DNA from: Cyanobium sp. NS01
GTDB taxonomy: Bacteria > Cyanobacteriota > Cyanobacteriia > PCC-6307 > Cyanobiaceae
Direction: 5' to 3'
Assembly: GCF_014280235.1 (NCBI RefSeq)
Contig: NZ_CP047940.1
Coordinates: 1,178,001 to 1,242,000 of the forward strand
DNA length: 64,000 nt
Positions 52,672-61,331 of the stretch are shown piece by piece (position 1 is the stretch's first letter; each line of letters starts with the position of its first letter). The notes below the pieces were generated by a model, which saw only the letters and a list, made by a program, of their open reading frames with translations, had not been told where the DNA came from and made no database searches. The translations under genes were made by a program, and so were the position numbers.

Positions 52672-53840
52672 GGCGTTTCGGCGCTGCCCTGCTCAGCCTG
52701 GCTCTGCTGCTTCAGGCGGCTGGTTGCCGCAGCCGCCCGCGTGAACCGGAGGCGGCCCAGCCGTTTGTGTTCCGCAGCCTCAACCTGCGCCAGCAGGACG
52801 CCCAGGGGCGGCCCCTCTGGGAACTCACCAGCCCGGAAACCCGCTACGACCTCAGCCGCCGGGTGGCTCAGTCACGCGATCTCAAGGGGGTGCTCTACAG
52901 CAACGGCAAGCCGGCCTACCGCTTCACGGCCGCCAACGGCGTGGTGCTCAATGACGGCGAGGTGGTGCAGCTGGAGGGAGCGACCCGGCTGCAGCGGCTC
53001 GAGGATGGGGCCGAGCCCCTGGTGATCACCGCCCAGCGGGTGCGCTGGTATCCGGCCCGCGAGCTGATGGAACTGGACCGCAACCCCGTGGCCACCCAGG
53101 CCGACCTGCGGCTCACCAGCCAGCGGGCGCGCTTTCTGATCGATGCCGATCGCCTGGAGCTGCGGGGTGCTCCCACCCTGGTGCGCAGCGGGCCCGATCC
53201 CCTCCGCCTGGCCATGGAAGGCGTTGATTGGCTGCCCCGCACCGGCTCCCTGCAGGGCCGCGGGCCGGTGCGGGGCGAGCGCCAGCTGCCAGACCGCGCT
53301 CCCCAGCGGCTGACCGCACCGTCGCTCACCGCCGATACCCGCCGCCAGACCATCGATCTGCAGGGCCCCGTTCGGGTGGACGACCCCGACCGCAACGGCA
53401 CACTCACGGCCCGGGACGTCCGCATCGACCTCCCCCGCCGCCTGCTCAGCACCGACTCGCCCTTCGAGGCCCAGATGGGGGAAGCCCGTCTGGTGGGGGA
53501 TCAACTCAGCATCGATTTCGGCACCTCCCTGGCCGTGGTGGGCTCCGGCTGCCAGCTCAGCCAACCCGGTGACCGCCTCACCGCCCAGCGCTGCCAGTGG
53601 AACTGGGACAGTGGGGCCCTGGAGGCTAGCGGTGGCGTGGTGTTGCGCCGGGAGGCCAACAAGCAGCTGACCCGGGCCGATCGCCTCACGGGCAAGGTGG
53701 CGGAGAATGGCTTTGTCCGCTTCGGGGGCGGTGGCTCCGGTCGCGTCAGGACCCAGCTGCAGGTTCCCCGCGCTCCGTCCCTGGGGCCGGATCCGGCGGC
53801 ACCCCGGGGGGAGCGCAAACGCCCGCCAATCGCTCTGTGA
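52668..53840 (+). CDS. lptC: LptC-like lipoprotein for LPS export
   Basis: 390 residues from a GTG overlapping the metG stop (GTGA). It starts with a lipoprotein signal (LLSLALLLQAAGC), so it is probably anchored by a lipid on Cys. It resembles LptC followed by an OstA/LptA-like part: RYDLSRRVAQSRDLKGVLYSN and FTAANGVVLNDGEVVQLEG show the beta-jellyroll repeats, and DVRIDLPRRLLSTDSPFEAQ continues the repeat pattern. It would hand lipopolysaccharide across the periplasm. It is longer than proteobacterial LptC, as is usual in cyanobacteria. The last 95 bases overlap the convergent CCB gene. Confidence 0.8.
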   Translation: MRRFGAALLSLALLLQAAGCRSRPREPEAAQPFVFRSLNLRQQDAQGRPLWELTSPETRYDLSRRVAQSRDLKGVLYSNGKPAYRFTAANGVVLNDGEVVQLEGATRLQRLEDGAEPLVITAQRVRWYPARELMELDRNPVATQADLRLTSQRARFLIDADRLELRGAPTLVRSGPDPLRLAMEGVDWLPRTGSLQGRGPVRGERQLPDRAPQRLTAPSLTADTRRQTIDLQGPVRVDDPDRNGTLTARDVRIDLPRRLLSTDSPFEAQMGEARLVGDQLSIDFGTSLAVVGSGCQLSQPGDRLTAQRCQWNWDSGALEASGGVVLRREANKQLTRADRLTGKVAENGFVRFGGGGSGRVRTQLQVPRAPSLGPDPAAPRGERKRPPIAL

Positions 53841-54441
53841 GCCGCTGACTCCAGCCCTCGATCCAGGTGAGGTCGGCGCGACTGAAACAGCGCGGCGCCC
53901 AGCCCCCCACCACCAGCACACCCGCCTCCCCCAGCGGCTGCACCACCACGGCAGGCAACTCTGGCAACAGGGCCGCAAATTCCTCCCGGCCGGGGTAGAG
54001 CGCCAGGTTCACCAGGGAGATGACCCGGCCCCTGGCCATGGCCTGGCGGCAGATGGCCCCTGGCGTGAAGGGGGTGTCGGCCAACAGGCCACGCCGCAGC
54101 AGGCAGTTCTGGTTCCACTGCACCAGCACCACGGCGGCGGGGGTGGCCGTGAGCAGCATCCGGCTGCCCCAGCCCAGCTCCTCGGCCACGGCAGCGGAGA
54201 GCCCCTCGGCCAGCTCCAACCCCTCCCGGCCCGTCAGCGGCGCGCGGGCCGCCGCTTCCGGCACGGCCCTGGTCCAGAGCACGGCCACCAGCATCAGCCC
54301 CACCGCCAGCAGGCTGGCCAGCACGCCGGCCCGTTCCAGGGGGGGGCTGAGGCTTCCGGCCGTGAGCTGGTTCGACACCGTGAGCGCCAGGCCAAGCAGC
54401 CCGCAGCTGAGGCACAGCTTCGCTGGCGCGGGCAGGCTCAT
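53746..54441 (-). CDS. Cofactor assembly of complex C (CCB2/CCB4-like)
   Basis: 231 residues. CCB proteins help attach the unusual covalent heme to cytochrome b6 in the b6f complex. Two hydrophobic segments near the front (LGLALTVSNQLTAG, GVLASLLAVGLMLVAVLW) and a soluble part with AAVVLVQWNQNCLLRRGLL and GEAGVLVVGGWAPRCFSRADLTWIEGWSQRL, where the GSWSPRCFSRxDxxWIEGW stretch is the most telling match. Overlap of about 95 bases with lptC at the 3' ends. Confidence 0.85.
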   Translation of the reverse strand: MSLPAPAKLCLSCGLLGLALTVSNQLTAGSLSPPLERAGVLASLLAVGLMLVAVLWTRAVPEAAARAPLTGREGLELAEGLSAAVAEELGWGSRMLLTATPAAVVLVQWNQNCLLRRGLLADTPFTPGAICRQAMARGRVISLVNLALYPGREEFAALLPELPAVVVQPLGEAGVLVVGGWAPRCFSRADLTWIEGWSQRLTERLAGVCAPPGVPPDPAPGTERGEPAAGS

Positions 54442-54529
54442 GGCAGCGGCGGCGCGATGGGAACCAGGCGACCTTCAGCCAGGCCTGGCCAGAGCAGGCA
54501 AACTAAAGGCACGCGCGCCCAGGCCCTTG

Positions 54530-55228
54530 ATGATGCCCCTGTCCCAGCCACGCCCCATCGGCCCCAGCCTGCGGCGCTGCTGGGCGGCGCTGGTGAGCCT
54601 GCTGCTCCTGTTCGGGGCCGCCACCCCTGCCCTGGCTGTGTCGGCGGCGAGTTTTCCTGCCGGTGCGCCCCAGGAGCGGGTGCTTGATCAGGCCCAGGTG
54701 CTGAGCCGCGCCGCCAATGGCGAGCTGAGCCGGGAGCTGGATGCTCTGCAGGCCGCCCAGGTGGAGGCCCATCTGGTCACCGTGGAGCGGCTGGACTACG
54801 GCATCAGCCTGCGCCAGCTCGGTCAGCAGTTGCTGGAGCGCTGGGCGGTGCAGGGCAGTGACAAGGGCCAGCTGTTGTTTCTGATCGACACCAAGACCAA
54901 CACCGCCGCCGTGGTGGCGTCTGCGGCCCTCGACAGCCGGCTCAACGCCGAGCTGCTCAAGAGCACGGCCCGCACCACCATGGCCCAGCCGATCCGCGAA
55001 GGGGCCCGCTTCCGCCAGGCCAGCCTCGATGGCATCGCCCGCCTGCAGACCGTGCTGGACACCGGAGAGGATCCCGGCGAGCCGTTGCAGGTGGAGGCCT
55101 CCACACTGCCGACCAATGTGCCCACCCGGGAGGAGACCGCTGACAGCAAGGCCTTCACCTGGGTGATCGTGCTGCTGGTGGTGGGCACGGTGGTGCCGAT
55201 GGCCACCTGGTGGGTCTTCTCCCGCTGA
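54530..55228 (+). CDS. TPM-domain protein, Psb32-like
   Basis: 232 residues. Signal peptide (LRRCWAALVSLLLLFGAATPALA), then the TPM domain (about residues 50-180: RVLDQAQVLSRAANGELSRELDAL, AHLVTVERLDYGISLRQLGQQLLERW and FLIDTKTNTAAVVASAAL), then a single C-terminal membrane span (FTWVIVLLVVGTVVPMATWWVF). This is the layout of Psb32, which protects and helps repair photosystem II. The start is the first of two adjacent ATGs. It leads into pxcA after six bases. Confidence 0.88.
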   Translation: MMPLSQPRPIGPSLRRCWAALVSLLLLFGAATPALAVSAASFPAGAPQERVLDQAQVLSRAANGELSRELDALQAAQVEAHLVTVERLDYGISLRQLGQQLLERWAVQGSDKGQLLFLIDTKTNTAAVVASAALDSRLNAELLKSTARTTMAQPIREGARFRQASLDGIARLQTVLDTGEDPGEPLQVEASTLPTNVPTREETADSKAFTWVIVLLVVGTVVPMATWWVFSR

Positions 55229-55234
55229 GCATCC

Positions 55235-56380
55235 ATGGCCATCACCAACTGGCTCGGCTCCTTCCGCCGCGCCCAGGCGCTCGACCTCAGCCACGACCTG
55301 GAGCGGGGCTATGAGGCTGCCCTGCTGATTCAGACCATCGAGCTGGAGCACTACAACGACCGCCCGGTGCGGCCTGAGATCGTGCTGCCCCTGCCCGCCG
55401 GCGCCCAGGCGCAGCTGCTGCGCCGTTTCCAGGCGGCCCTGGAGGTCTGCCGGCAGAGCCTGGCGAGCCTGGGGCAGCATCGCAGTGAGCTGGTCGGCCA
55501 GGAGCTGCGCCAGCTGCAGTTGATCGAATCGGTGCTGGCACGCTACGACGGCAGGCGCAATCCCCTGCCCGCCATCAGCCGCACACCCGAGGTGTTGCCC
55601 CGCAGCCTGCTGGGCGTGGTGAACCAGGTGCGCCGCCAGCTCGATCCGGAGGCTGAGGCCAACATGGTGGCCGGCTTCCGCCGGCGCCGCGATTCCACCC
55701 TGGTGTCGCTGCGGATTCTGCTGTTGCTGGTGCTGGTGCCTGTGCTCGTGCAGCAGATCAGCCGCACCTATGTTGTGTCGCCCCTGGTGGATCGCTTCGC
55801 CACCGACTATGCCTTTCTGAGCTACCCCAAACCCCAGCTGGAAGAGCGGGCCGTCGAGCAACTGCGGGTGTACCGGGCCGAAATCGAATTCGATTCGCTG
55901 CTCAGGGGCCAGGAGCTGCCCAGTGCCACCGAGCTGCACACCAAGCTGGCCCAGCGCGCCCAGGAGCTGAAACAGGAGGCGGATCAGGAGAGCACCCACG
56001 CCATCAAGAACGTGCTCGCCGACCTGGGCGGGCTGGTGGGCTTCGTGCTGGTGTGCGTGGTGTGGCGCCGCGACCTGCAGGTGCTGCGCAGTTTTCTGGA
56101 TGAACTGGTGTATGGCCTGAGCGACAGCGCCAAGGCCTTTGCGATCATTCTGTTCACAGACATCTTTGTGGGCTTTCACAGCCCCGAGGGCTGGACCGTG
56201 CTGCTGGATGGGGTGGCCAACCACTTCGGTCTTCCCGCCCAGGCGAATTTCATCCTGCTGTTCATTGCCACCTTCCCGGTGATCCTGGCCACGGTGTTCA
56301 AGTACTGGATCTTCCGCTACCTCAACCGCGTGTCGCCCTCTTCTGTGGCCACCCTGCGCAACATGAATGGTGGCGGCTGA
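55235..56380 (+). CDS. pxcA: Proton extrusion protein PcxA/CemA
   Basis: 381 residues. The chloroplast-envelope CemA relative that is needed for light-induced proton extrusion in cyanobacteria. After a soluble front (QALDLSHDLERGYEAALLIQTIELEHYNDRP) come four membrane spans: STLVSLRILLLLVLVPVLVQQISR, LGGLVGFVLVCVVW, AIILFTDIFVGFHSPEGW and FILLFIATFPVILATVFKYW. The last parts, FHSPEGW and FKYWIFRYLNRVSPSSVATLRNMN, are the best conserved in the family. Close behind psb32, overlapping the next gene by 14 bases. Confidence 0.93.
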   Translation: MAITNWLGSFRRAQALDLSHDLERGYEAALLIQTIELEHYNDRPVRPEIVLPLPAGAQAQLLRRFQAALEVCRQSLASLGQHRSELVGQELRQLQLIESVLARYDGRRNPLPAISRTPEVLPRSLLGVVNQVRRQLDPEAEANMVAGFRRRRDSTLVSLRILLLLVLVPVLVQQISRTYVVSPLVDRFATDYAFLSYPKPQLEERAVEQLRVYRAEIEFDSLLRGQELPSATELHTKLAQRAQELKQEADQESTHAIKNVLADLGGLVGFVLVCVVWRRDLQVLRSFLDELVYGLSDSAKAFAIILFTDIFVGFHSPEGWTVLLDGVANHFGLPAQANFILLFIATFPVILATVFKYWIFRYLNRVSPSSVATLRNMNGGG

Positions 56381-56948
56381 TTCTCCGGCCTCCAGCGGCG
56401 GGGCCCTGGCCCCCCGCCGTCAGCTGGTCACCGGCCCGGCCCGCAGTGGCAAGAGCCGCTGGGCCGAGCACCTGGCACGGCAGCATCCCGGACCGGTGCT
56501 GTATGTCGCCACCGCCGGGCGCCATCTCGAGGATCCCCACTGGCAGGCCCGGCTTGAGATCCACCGCCAACGCCGCCCGCCTCATTGGGCTCTGGCGGAG
56601 CTGCAGGAGGGGCTGGCGGAGGGCCTGAGCCACTTGCAGCCGACTGAACTGGCGCTGGTGGATGCGCTCGGCTCCTGGGTGGCCTGGGGGTTGGAGCAGC
56701 CGCCGCTCAGCTGGCAGGCCAGTGTGGAGGCCCTGGCCAGCGCCGTGGAAGCCTGCCCGGGACGGCTGATCCTGGTGAGTGAGCAGACGGGCTGGGGCGT
56801 GGTCCCCCCCACGGCGATCGGCGGCCTGTTCCGCGACCGGCTCGGCGCCCTGGAGCAGGAACTGGCCCGCCGCTGCCAGCGCTCCTGGCTGGTGGTGGCC
56901 GGCCGGGCCCTTGACCTGCAGGCCATCAGTGAGCCTGTGCCGCGCTGA
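56367..56948 (+). CDS. cobU: Adenosylcobinamide kinase/guanylyltransferase CobU
   Basis: 193 residues. Phosphorylates adenosylcobinamide and then attaches GMP, on the way to the lower ligand of cobalamin. P-loop QLVTGPARSGKSRWAEHLA, then YVATAGRHLEDPHWQARLEIHRQRRP (GMP/substrate region with the guanylylated His), LALVDALGSWVAWG and EQTGWGVVPPTAIGGLFRDRLG are all CobU signatures. Third B12-related gene in the window. Confidence 0.93.
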   Translation: MVAADSPASSGGALAPRRQLVTGPARSGKSRWAEHLARQHPGPVLYVATAGRHLEDPHWQARLEIHRQRRPPHWALAELQEGLAEGLSHLQPTELALVDALGSWVAWGLEQPPLSWQASVEALASAVEACPGRLILVSEQTGWGVVPPTAIGGLFRDRLGALEQELARRCQRSWLVVAGRALDLQAISEPVPR

Positions 56949-56952
56949 TCCC

Positions 56953-57435
56953 ATGCCACGAATCGTGCTCTATCAGCCCCAGATTCCGCCCAACACCGGC
57001 AATGTGGCCCGCACCTGCGCCGCCACGGCCCAGGAGCTGCATCTGGTGGAGCCCCTCGGCTTCGAGATCAGCGACCGCAGCCTGCGGCGGGCCGGGCTCG
57101 ACTACTGGCCCTACGTGCCCCTCAGCCGCCACGCCGACTGGGCCGCCTTCGAGCGTCAGCGCCAGCAGTGCGGAGGAAGGCTGCTGGCCCTCAGCGCCCT
57201 CGCCACCACCCCCTACACCGCCATCCGCTTCCGGCCCGACGACTGGCTGCTGTTCGGCCGCGAGAGCGATGGGCTGCCCCCCCCCGTGCTGGCCCAGGCC
57301 GACGAGGCCATCACCATTCCGATGGCTCGCTCACGCCAGCATCCCGAGGGCGGGGTGCGCAGCCTCAACCTGTCGGTGTCGGTGGGGATTGTGCTGTTCG
57401 AGGCCCTGCGTCAGCAGGAGCCGATCAGCGGCTGA
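56953..57435 (+). CDS. trmL: tRNA (cytidine/uridine-34 2'-O)-methyltransferase TrmL
   Basis: 160 residues, the short SPOUT enzyme that methylates the wobble base of tRNA-Leu. MPRIVLYQPQIPPNTGNVART, LHLVEPLGFEISDRSLRRAGLDYW, LLFGRESDGLP, and the trefoil-knot end IPMARSRQHPEGGVRSLNLSVSVGIVLFEALRQ are complete. It starts five bases after cobU. Confidence 0.94.
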   Translation: MPRIVLYQPQIPPNTGNVARTCAATAQELHLVEPLGFEISDRSLRRAGLDYWPYVPLSRHADWAAFERQRQQCGGRLLALSALATTPYTAIRFRPDDWLLFGRESDGLPPPVLAQADEAITIPMARSRQHPEGGVRSLNLSVSVGIVLFEALRQQEPISG

Positions 57436-57529
57436 GATCCCAGGCTGAGGCAGGCGTGCCCCCGCCTGGTGCGGTCCCTGGGCAGCGGGCGGGAGCAACC
57501 GTCCCGATGGATTCCGTGTCGAGACGCAC

Positions 57530-57558
57530 TTGATCCTGGGGGGCTCGTCCGCTACGGT
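57530..57558 (+). promoter_or_regulatory. Sigma70-type promoter TTGATC-17-TACGGT
   Basis: TTGATC and TACGGT are separated by 17 bases, the ideal spacing, and stand about 60 bases before the TTG start of the LysM/M23 gene. It is the best complete promoter seen in the window. Confidence 0.6.
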
Positions 57559-57617
57559 CTGCGCGGCTCAGGGATCTCGGCTTCTCTACTGAGCTTTGTC
57601 GTTTTGGGGAACAACCT

Positions 57618-58652
57618 TTGAAGCCTTTGTCACCAATCAAAACGTCCATCCTTCTCTCTGCAGCCCTGGCGGCCACCGTGCCTGCCGTCACCCAGGCCTT
57701 CACTCCCGCAGAGTCGGATGACGCCTCGATCGACACCCTGCTGGCGGCCCGGCCACGCCCCAGCGCCCAGAAGCTCTGGGTGAAGGTGCGCCAGCCGGTG
57801 AGCATCGATGAGCTCTCCCGCGACCTCAGCATCGGCAGCGAGCGGCTGGCCAATCTGAACGACGTGGACACCGACCATCGCTTTGATCGCGGTGAGTGGC
57901 TGGTGGTACCGGCGCAGCAGACCCGCGCCGTGAAGCTGCTGGCCTCGGTCGACACCTCTGAGCTGCGCCGCACGCCTCCCCTTCAGTCCCCTCCCCCGCT
58001 GCAGTCCAAGGGTGTGGTGCGCCTCGGCGATACCGTGATGGCCATCGCCCAGCGCTACGGCCTCACCATGGCTGAGCTGCTGAAGCTGAACCCCGGCATG
58101 CAGACCGCCCGTCTGGTGGCCGGCAATGAAGTGAAGCTGGTCCAGGCCGAACCGGTCCGGCAGCGGGCAGTCCTGGGCCTGAAGCCCTCCACCAGCGGCG
58201 GCCTCAGCTGGCCCCAGATTCCTGGCCTCGGCACGGAAAACAACAGCTTCGACAGCAGACAGCCTGTTCCCGATGGCTGGATCTGGCCCACCAAGGGCGT
58301 GTTCACCTCCGGCTATGGCTGGCGCTGGGGACGCATGCACAAGGGCATTGATGTGGCCAACAACGTGGGCACGCCGATCGTGGCGGCCCGCAGGGGCCGA
58401 GTGGCCTTCTCCGGTTGGCATGACGGCGGTTACGGCTATCTGGTGACCCTCGCCCACGCAGACGGCAGCCGCTCCCTCTACGCCCACAACAGCCGCCTGA
58501 TGGTGACGGCCGGCCAGGACGTGGCCCAGGGCACCCTGATTGCGCTGATGGGGAGCACAGGCCGCAGCACGGGTCCCCACCTCCACTTCGAGATCCATCC
58601 CCCCTCCCGGGGTGCAGCCAACCCGCTCCAGTTCCTGCCACCCCGCGCCTGA
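57618..58652 (+). CDS. LysM and M23 peptidoglycan endopeptidase
   Basis: 344 residues from a TTG start. That start is backed by a GGGGA ribosome site seven bases before it (57606-57610) and by the signal peptide it opens (KTSILLSAALAATVPAVTQA). Two LysM-like segments follow (VKVRQPVSIDELSRDLSIGSERLANLN and VVRLGDTVMAIAQRYGLTMAELLKLNPGM), then the M23 domain: GYGWRWGRMHKGIDVANNVGTP with HxxxD, and YAHNSRLMV, TGPHLHFEI with the HxH metal ligands. It cuts peptide cross-links in the wall or activates amidases. The His and Asp ligands are intact, so it should be active. Confidence 0.92.
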   Translation: MKPLSPIKTSILLSAALAATVPAVTQAFTPAESDDASIDTLLAARPRPSAQKLWVKVRQPVSIDELSRDLSIGSERLANLNDVDTDHRFDRGEWLVVPAQQTRAVKLLASVDTSELRRTPPLQSPPPLQSKGVVRLGDTVMAIAQRYGLTMAELLKLNPGMQTARLVAGNEVKLVQAEPVRQRAVLGLKPSTSGGLSWPQIPGLGTENNSFDSRQPVPDGWIWPTKGVFTSGYGWRWGRMHKGIDVANNVGTPIVAARRGRVAFSGWHDGGYGYLVTLAHADGSRSLYAHNSRLMVTAGQDVAQGTLIALMGSTGRSTGPHLHFEIHPPSRGAANPLQFLPPRA

Positions 58653-58658
58653 TACAGT
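58653..58658 (+). promoter_or_regulatory. Candidate -10 box TACAGT of the tRNA-Met gene
   Basis: TACAGT starts directly at the stop of the peptidase gene and lies 23 bases before the mature tRNA. A start near 58665 would leave a short leader beginning just before the paired segment. Confidence 0.5.
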
Positions 58659-58667
58659 CAGCCGGCT

Positions 58668-58773
58668 GGAGAGGCCAGTAGGGCTCGGTAGCTCAGCTGG
58701 TTAGAGCGTGGGATTCATAACCCCAAGGTCGGGAGTTCAAGTCTCCCCCGAGCCATGCCGCCTTGGCCTCTCC
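58668..58773. repeat. Ten-base inverted repeat flanking the tRNA gene
   Basis: GGAGAGGCCA (58668-58677) upstream of the tRNA has its exact reverse complement TGGCCTCTCC at 58764-58773 downstream. The leader and trailer of the precursor could pair and extend the acceptor stem, though with a few unpaired bases between. Confidence 0.6.
58682..58755 (+). tRNA. tRNA-Met (CAU anticodon), elongator type
   Basis: 74 bases. Acceptor stem GGCTCGG/CCGAGCC of seven pairs plus A; D arm GCTC/GAGC; anticodon loop TTCATAA; T arm GGGAG TTCAAGT CTCCC; variable loop AGGTC. CCA is not encoded. The first pair is G-C, so it is not the initiator. The anticodon stem has one A-C mismatch next to the loop (TGGGA against CCCCA). 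A CAU anticodon can also belong to tRNA-Ile2, but the sequence fits elongator Met. Confidence 0.95.
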
Positions 58774-58841
58774 TGGCATGACCAGCGTTTCTTGGGTCTT
58801 TGAACAAGACCTGTGTCGTGTTGCGCTGAGCCCCAGCTGAT

Positions 58842-59153
58842 TCAGTCGAGAGCGGTGGCGTTGGGCAACAGGCCCAGTTCAGGGTCGCGCTGGGCGGCCT
58901 CCAGGCTCTCGTCGCTCACTACCACCGGGAAGGCCGCTGCGGCCTGGGCCGCCGCCACGGCGCGGCGGCTGCGACCGGTGCCCCGGGCCTCCATCGCCCG
59001 GATCAGCCCCTTGCTGCGATTCACTTCACCGATGGTCTGGCCCTCTTTGGGGCGCACCAGGGGATGGGCCTTGAGCTCGCCGCGCAGCTGGCTCAGCAGG
59101 CGGAAGTGGCCTGTGGTGTTGTATTTGCGCAGCACGCCTGGATCCCAACCCAT
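58842..59153 (-). CDS. Small basic conserved-looking protein
   Basis: 103 residues, MGWDPGVLRKYNTTGHFRLLSQLRGELKAHPLVR, then a basic centre (VNRSKGLIRAMEARGTGRSRRAVAAAQAA) and an acidic end. The conserved-looking front GHFRLLSQLRGELK could be a nucleic acid or ribosome contact. Family not recognised. Confidence 0.6.
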   Translation of the reverse strand: MGWDPGVLRKYNTTGHFRLLSQLRGELKAHPLVRPKEGQTIGEVNRSKGLIRAMEARGTGRSRRAVAAAQAAAAFPVVVSDESLEAAQRDPELGLLPNATALD

Positions 59154-59296
59154 TCCATCAACTCCACGAGTTGCTGCCAGCCTATGGCCTGGCCTGCAGA
59201 AGCTTGTGATAAATTGTAGGATGTAACTGGAAGTCGGATCGAGTTCGCTCAGCTGAGCCCGATGGCGTCCTCCACCCCCTTCGCTCGCACTTGCGC

Positions 59297-59887
59297 ATGA
59301 CCCGCCTCGTCGGCCTGCAGGCCCCTGATTTCACCGCCACTGCCGTGGTGGATCAGGAGTTCAAGGAGATCTCCCTCTCCCAGTACCGCGGCAAGTACGT
59401 GGTGCTGTTCTTCTATCCCCTCGACTTCACCTTCGTGTGCCCCACGGAGATCACCGCCTTCTCCGACCGTTACGGCGACTTCGCCGCCAAGAACACCGAA
59501 GTCCTGGGCGTGTCCGTGGACAGCGAATTCAGCCACCTGGCCTGGATTCAGACCGACCGCAAGAATGGCGGCATCGGCGACATCAGCTACCCACTTGTGG
59601 CCGATCTCAAGAAGGAGATTGCCCGCGCCTACGAGGTGCTGGACGAAGACGCCGGCGTCGCCCTGCGCGGTCTGTTCATCATCGATCCCGAAGGCGTGAT
59701 CATGCACAGCACGATCAATAACCTGCCCGTGGGCCGCAGCGTCGACGAAACCCTGCGGGTGCTGCAGGCCTTCCAGTACGTGCAGAGCCACCCCGATGAG
59801 GTCTGCCCCGCCAACTGGCAGCCCGGCGACAAGACCATGAACCCCGACCCCGTGAAGTCGAAAGACTTCTTCGCTGCCGTCAGCTGA
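59297..59887 (+). CDS. Typical 2-Cys peroxiredoxin
   Basis: 196 residues from [12 protein letters not shown]; a TTG six bases earlier is less likely. Reduces peroxides. The peroxidatic Cys48 is in DFTFVCPTE, the resolving Cys170 in [10 protein letters not shown]. The GGIG loop ([11 protein letters not shown]) is present, but the C terminus ends [10 protein letters not shown] with no YF tail, so it may be less prone to overoxidation than plant types. It overlaps convergent purQ by eight bases. Confidence 0.96.
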   Translation: MTRLVGLQAPDFTATAVVDQEFKEISLSQYRGKYVVLFFYPLDFTFVCPTEITAFSDRYGDFAAKNTEVLGVSVDSEFSHLAWIQTDRKNGGIGDISYPLVADLKKEIARAYEVLDEDAGVALRGLFIIDPEGVIMHSTINNLPVGRSVDETLRVLQAFQYVQSHPDEVCPANWQPGDKTMNPDPVKSKDFFAAVS

Positions 59888-60533
59888 GCAGGCTCTGCAG
59901 CAGCCGGCTGCCATCGATGCCCCCCAGGACTGGGTCACAGGCCCTCTCCGGGTGGGGCATCAGCCCCAACACATTGCCGGCTCTGTTGCAGAGGCCGGCT
60001 ACATCGCCCACTGATCCATTGGGGTTGGCGGCGTAGCGCATCGCCACCTGGCCGTGTTCCTCCAGGGCTTTCAGATCATCAGCCTCCACCTGATAGCGGC
60101 CTTCTCCATGGGCGATCGGCAGGCTGATGCGCTCCTTCTCCCCGTAGCCCTGCAGCCAGCGGCACGGGCCGGGATTCACCTCCAGCAGAGCAGGCTCACA
60201 CAGAAAGTGCAGGCGGCCATTGCGGGTGAGTGCCCCGGGCAGCAGGCCCATTTCGGTGAGCACCTGGAAGCCGTTGCAGATGCCAAGCACCGGCCCTCCG
60301 GCCTCGGCGAAGCTGCGCACCTCCTCGAGCACGGGAGCAAAGCGAGCAATCGCGCCGCAGCGCAGGTAGTCGCCATAGCTGAAGCCCCCCGGCAGCACCA
60401 CGGCATCGAGCCCGCCCAGGTCGCGCTCTTCATGCCAGAGGAAACGGGTTTCGAGCCCCAGGCACCCCTCCAGGGCCCAGCGCACGTCCCGGTCGCAGTT
60501 CGAGCCGGGAAACACCACGATCCCCACGCTCAC
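59880..60533 (-). CDS. purQ: Phosphoribosylformylglycinamidine synthase, glutaminase PurQ
   Basis: 217 residues. Releases ammonia from glutamine for the FGAM synthase step of purine synthesis. [32 protein letters not shown], the nucleophile in [12 protein letters not shown], and [11 protein letters not shown] with the catalytic His complete the class I amidotransferase set. It works with PurS (directly upstream, four-base overlap) and PurL, not seen here. Confidence 0.97.
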   Translation of the reverse strand: MSVGIVVFPGSNCDRDVRWALEGCLGLETRFLWHEERDLGGLDAVVLPGGFSYGDYLRCGAIARFAPVLEEVRSFAEAGGPVLGICNGFQVLTEMGLLPGALTRNGRLHFLCEPALLEVNPGPCRWLQGYGEKERISLPIAHGEGRYQVEADDLKALEEHGQVAMRYAANPNGSVGDVAGLCNRAGNVLGLMPHPERACDPVLGGIDGSRLLQSLLS

Positions 60534-60814
60534 AGCGGCGCTCCTGTGGGTTGGACCTGGCCGTGCTCCTGAAGCTCCAGGCTCCAGTTCTCGATCACCG
60601 GGTTGGCCAGCAACCGCTGCGCCAACAGCTCCACCTGCTGCCTGGCTGCAGTGGCATCAGCAGCCTCCAGTTCCAGCTCGATCGCCTTGCCGATGCGCAG
60701 TCGGCGCAGGCTGGTCACCCCCAGGCGGGCCGCTGCCGCCCTGGTGGCCTCCCCAGCAGGGTCGAGAACCGAAGGTCGCAGGGAGACCTGCACGCGAGCG
60801 CTGAAGACGGGCAC
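60530..60814 (-). CDS. purS: FGAM synthase subunit PurS
   Basis: 94 residues from a GTG giving (M)[18 protein letters not shown]. The small dimeric helper of the PurQ-PurL complex: [29 protein letters not shown]...[18 protein letters not shown] match well. The frame runs on further upstream but that part has no PurS character. Its end overlaps the purQ start (ATGA). Confidence 0.95.
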   Translation of the reverse strand: MPVFSARVQVSLRPSVLDPAGEATRAAAARLGVTSLRRLRIGKAIELELEAADATAARQQVELLAQRLLANPVIENWSLELQEHGQVQPTGAPL

Positions 60815-60906
60815 GACACAGCCGTTGTTTGTTAAATCTTGGCAGCCCAATGGCCCCCATCCCCGCCCCGTGGACAGGTTGAAGGGGTCGTTGTGCAGGG
60901 CACCGC

Positions 60907-61317
60907 ATGCTGGCTTGCCTCGGTCACGGCTGCCTGGTGGCCTTGCTGCTGCTGCTGCCCGCGTTGGCCAGCCCTCCACCTGAAGGGCCCCCGGCCGGTG
61001 GGACGCAGGCCGAAGGGTCCCATGCGGAGCGTGAACCTGTGCGGCCACTCGAGCCGATTCCCCTGCGCTGTCGCCAGAGCTCAGGCCCGTGGCGCGCCTG
61101 CAGTCTGCTGGTGGAGAGGCTGGGAGAGCGCTGGAGTCTGCTGCTCGACGATCAGCGCCTGGAGTTCCGCCATGACGGCCGCGGGGCCGTGACCATGCAG
61201 CGACCCAGCCCTGGCAATCCTTCGCCTGTCTGGATTCCCGTCGAGGCCCGCTGGACAGACGACCCCGCCCTCTGCTGGAACGGGGTCTGCGCCCAGGGCG
61301 ATTTCCCCCTGGATTAG
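60907..61317 (+). CDS. Secreted protein of unknown function
   Basis: 136 residues. Signal peptide MLACLGHGCLVALLLLLPALAS, then a Pro/Gly-rich stretch and a folded part with four Cys (IPLRCRQSS, WRACSLLVERL, ALCWNGVCAQ), probably two disulfides. Tryptophans and arginines at LGERWSLLLDDQRLEFRHDG suggest a small beta domain. Family unknown. Convergent with cobW after 14 bases. Confidence 0.6.
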   Translation: MLACLGHGCLVALLLLLPALASPPPEGPPAGGTQAEGSHAEREPVRPLEPIPLRCRQSSGPWRACSLLVERLGERWSLLLDDQRLEFRHDGRGAVTMQRPSPGNPSPVWIPVEARWTDDPALCWNGVCAQGDFPLD

Positions 61318-61331
61318 GCGCTAGCCCCGGA

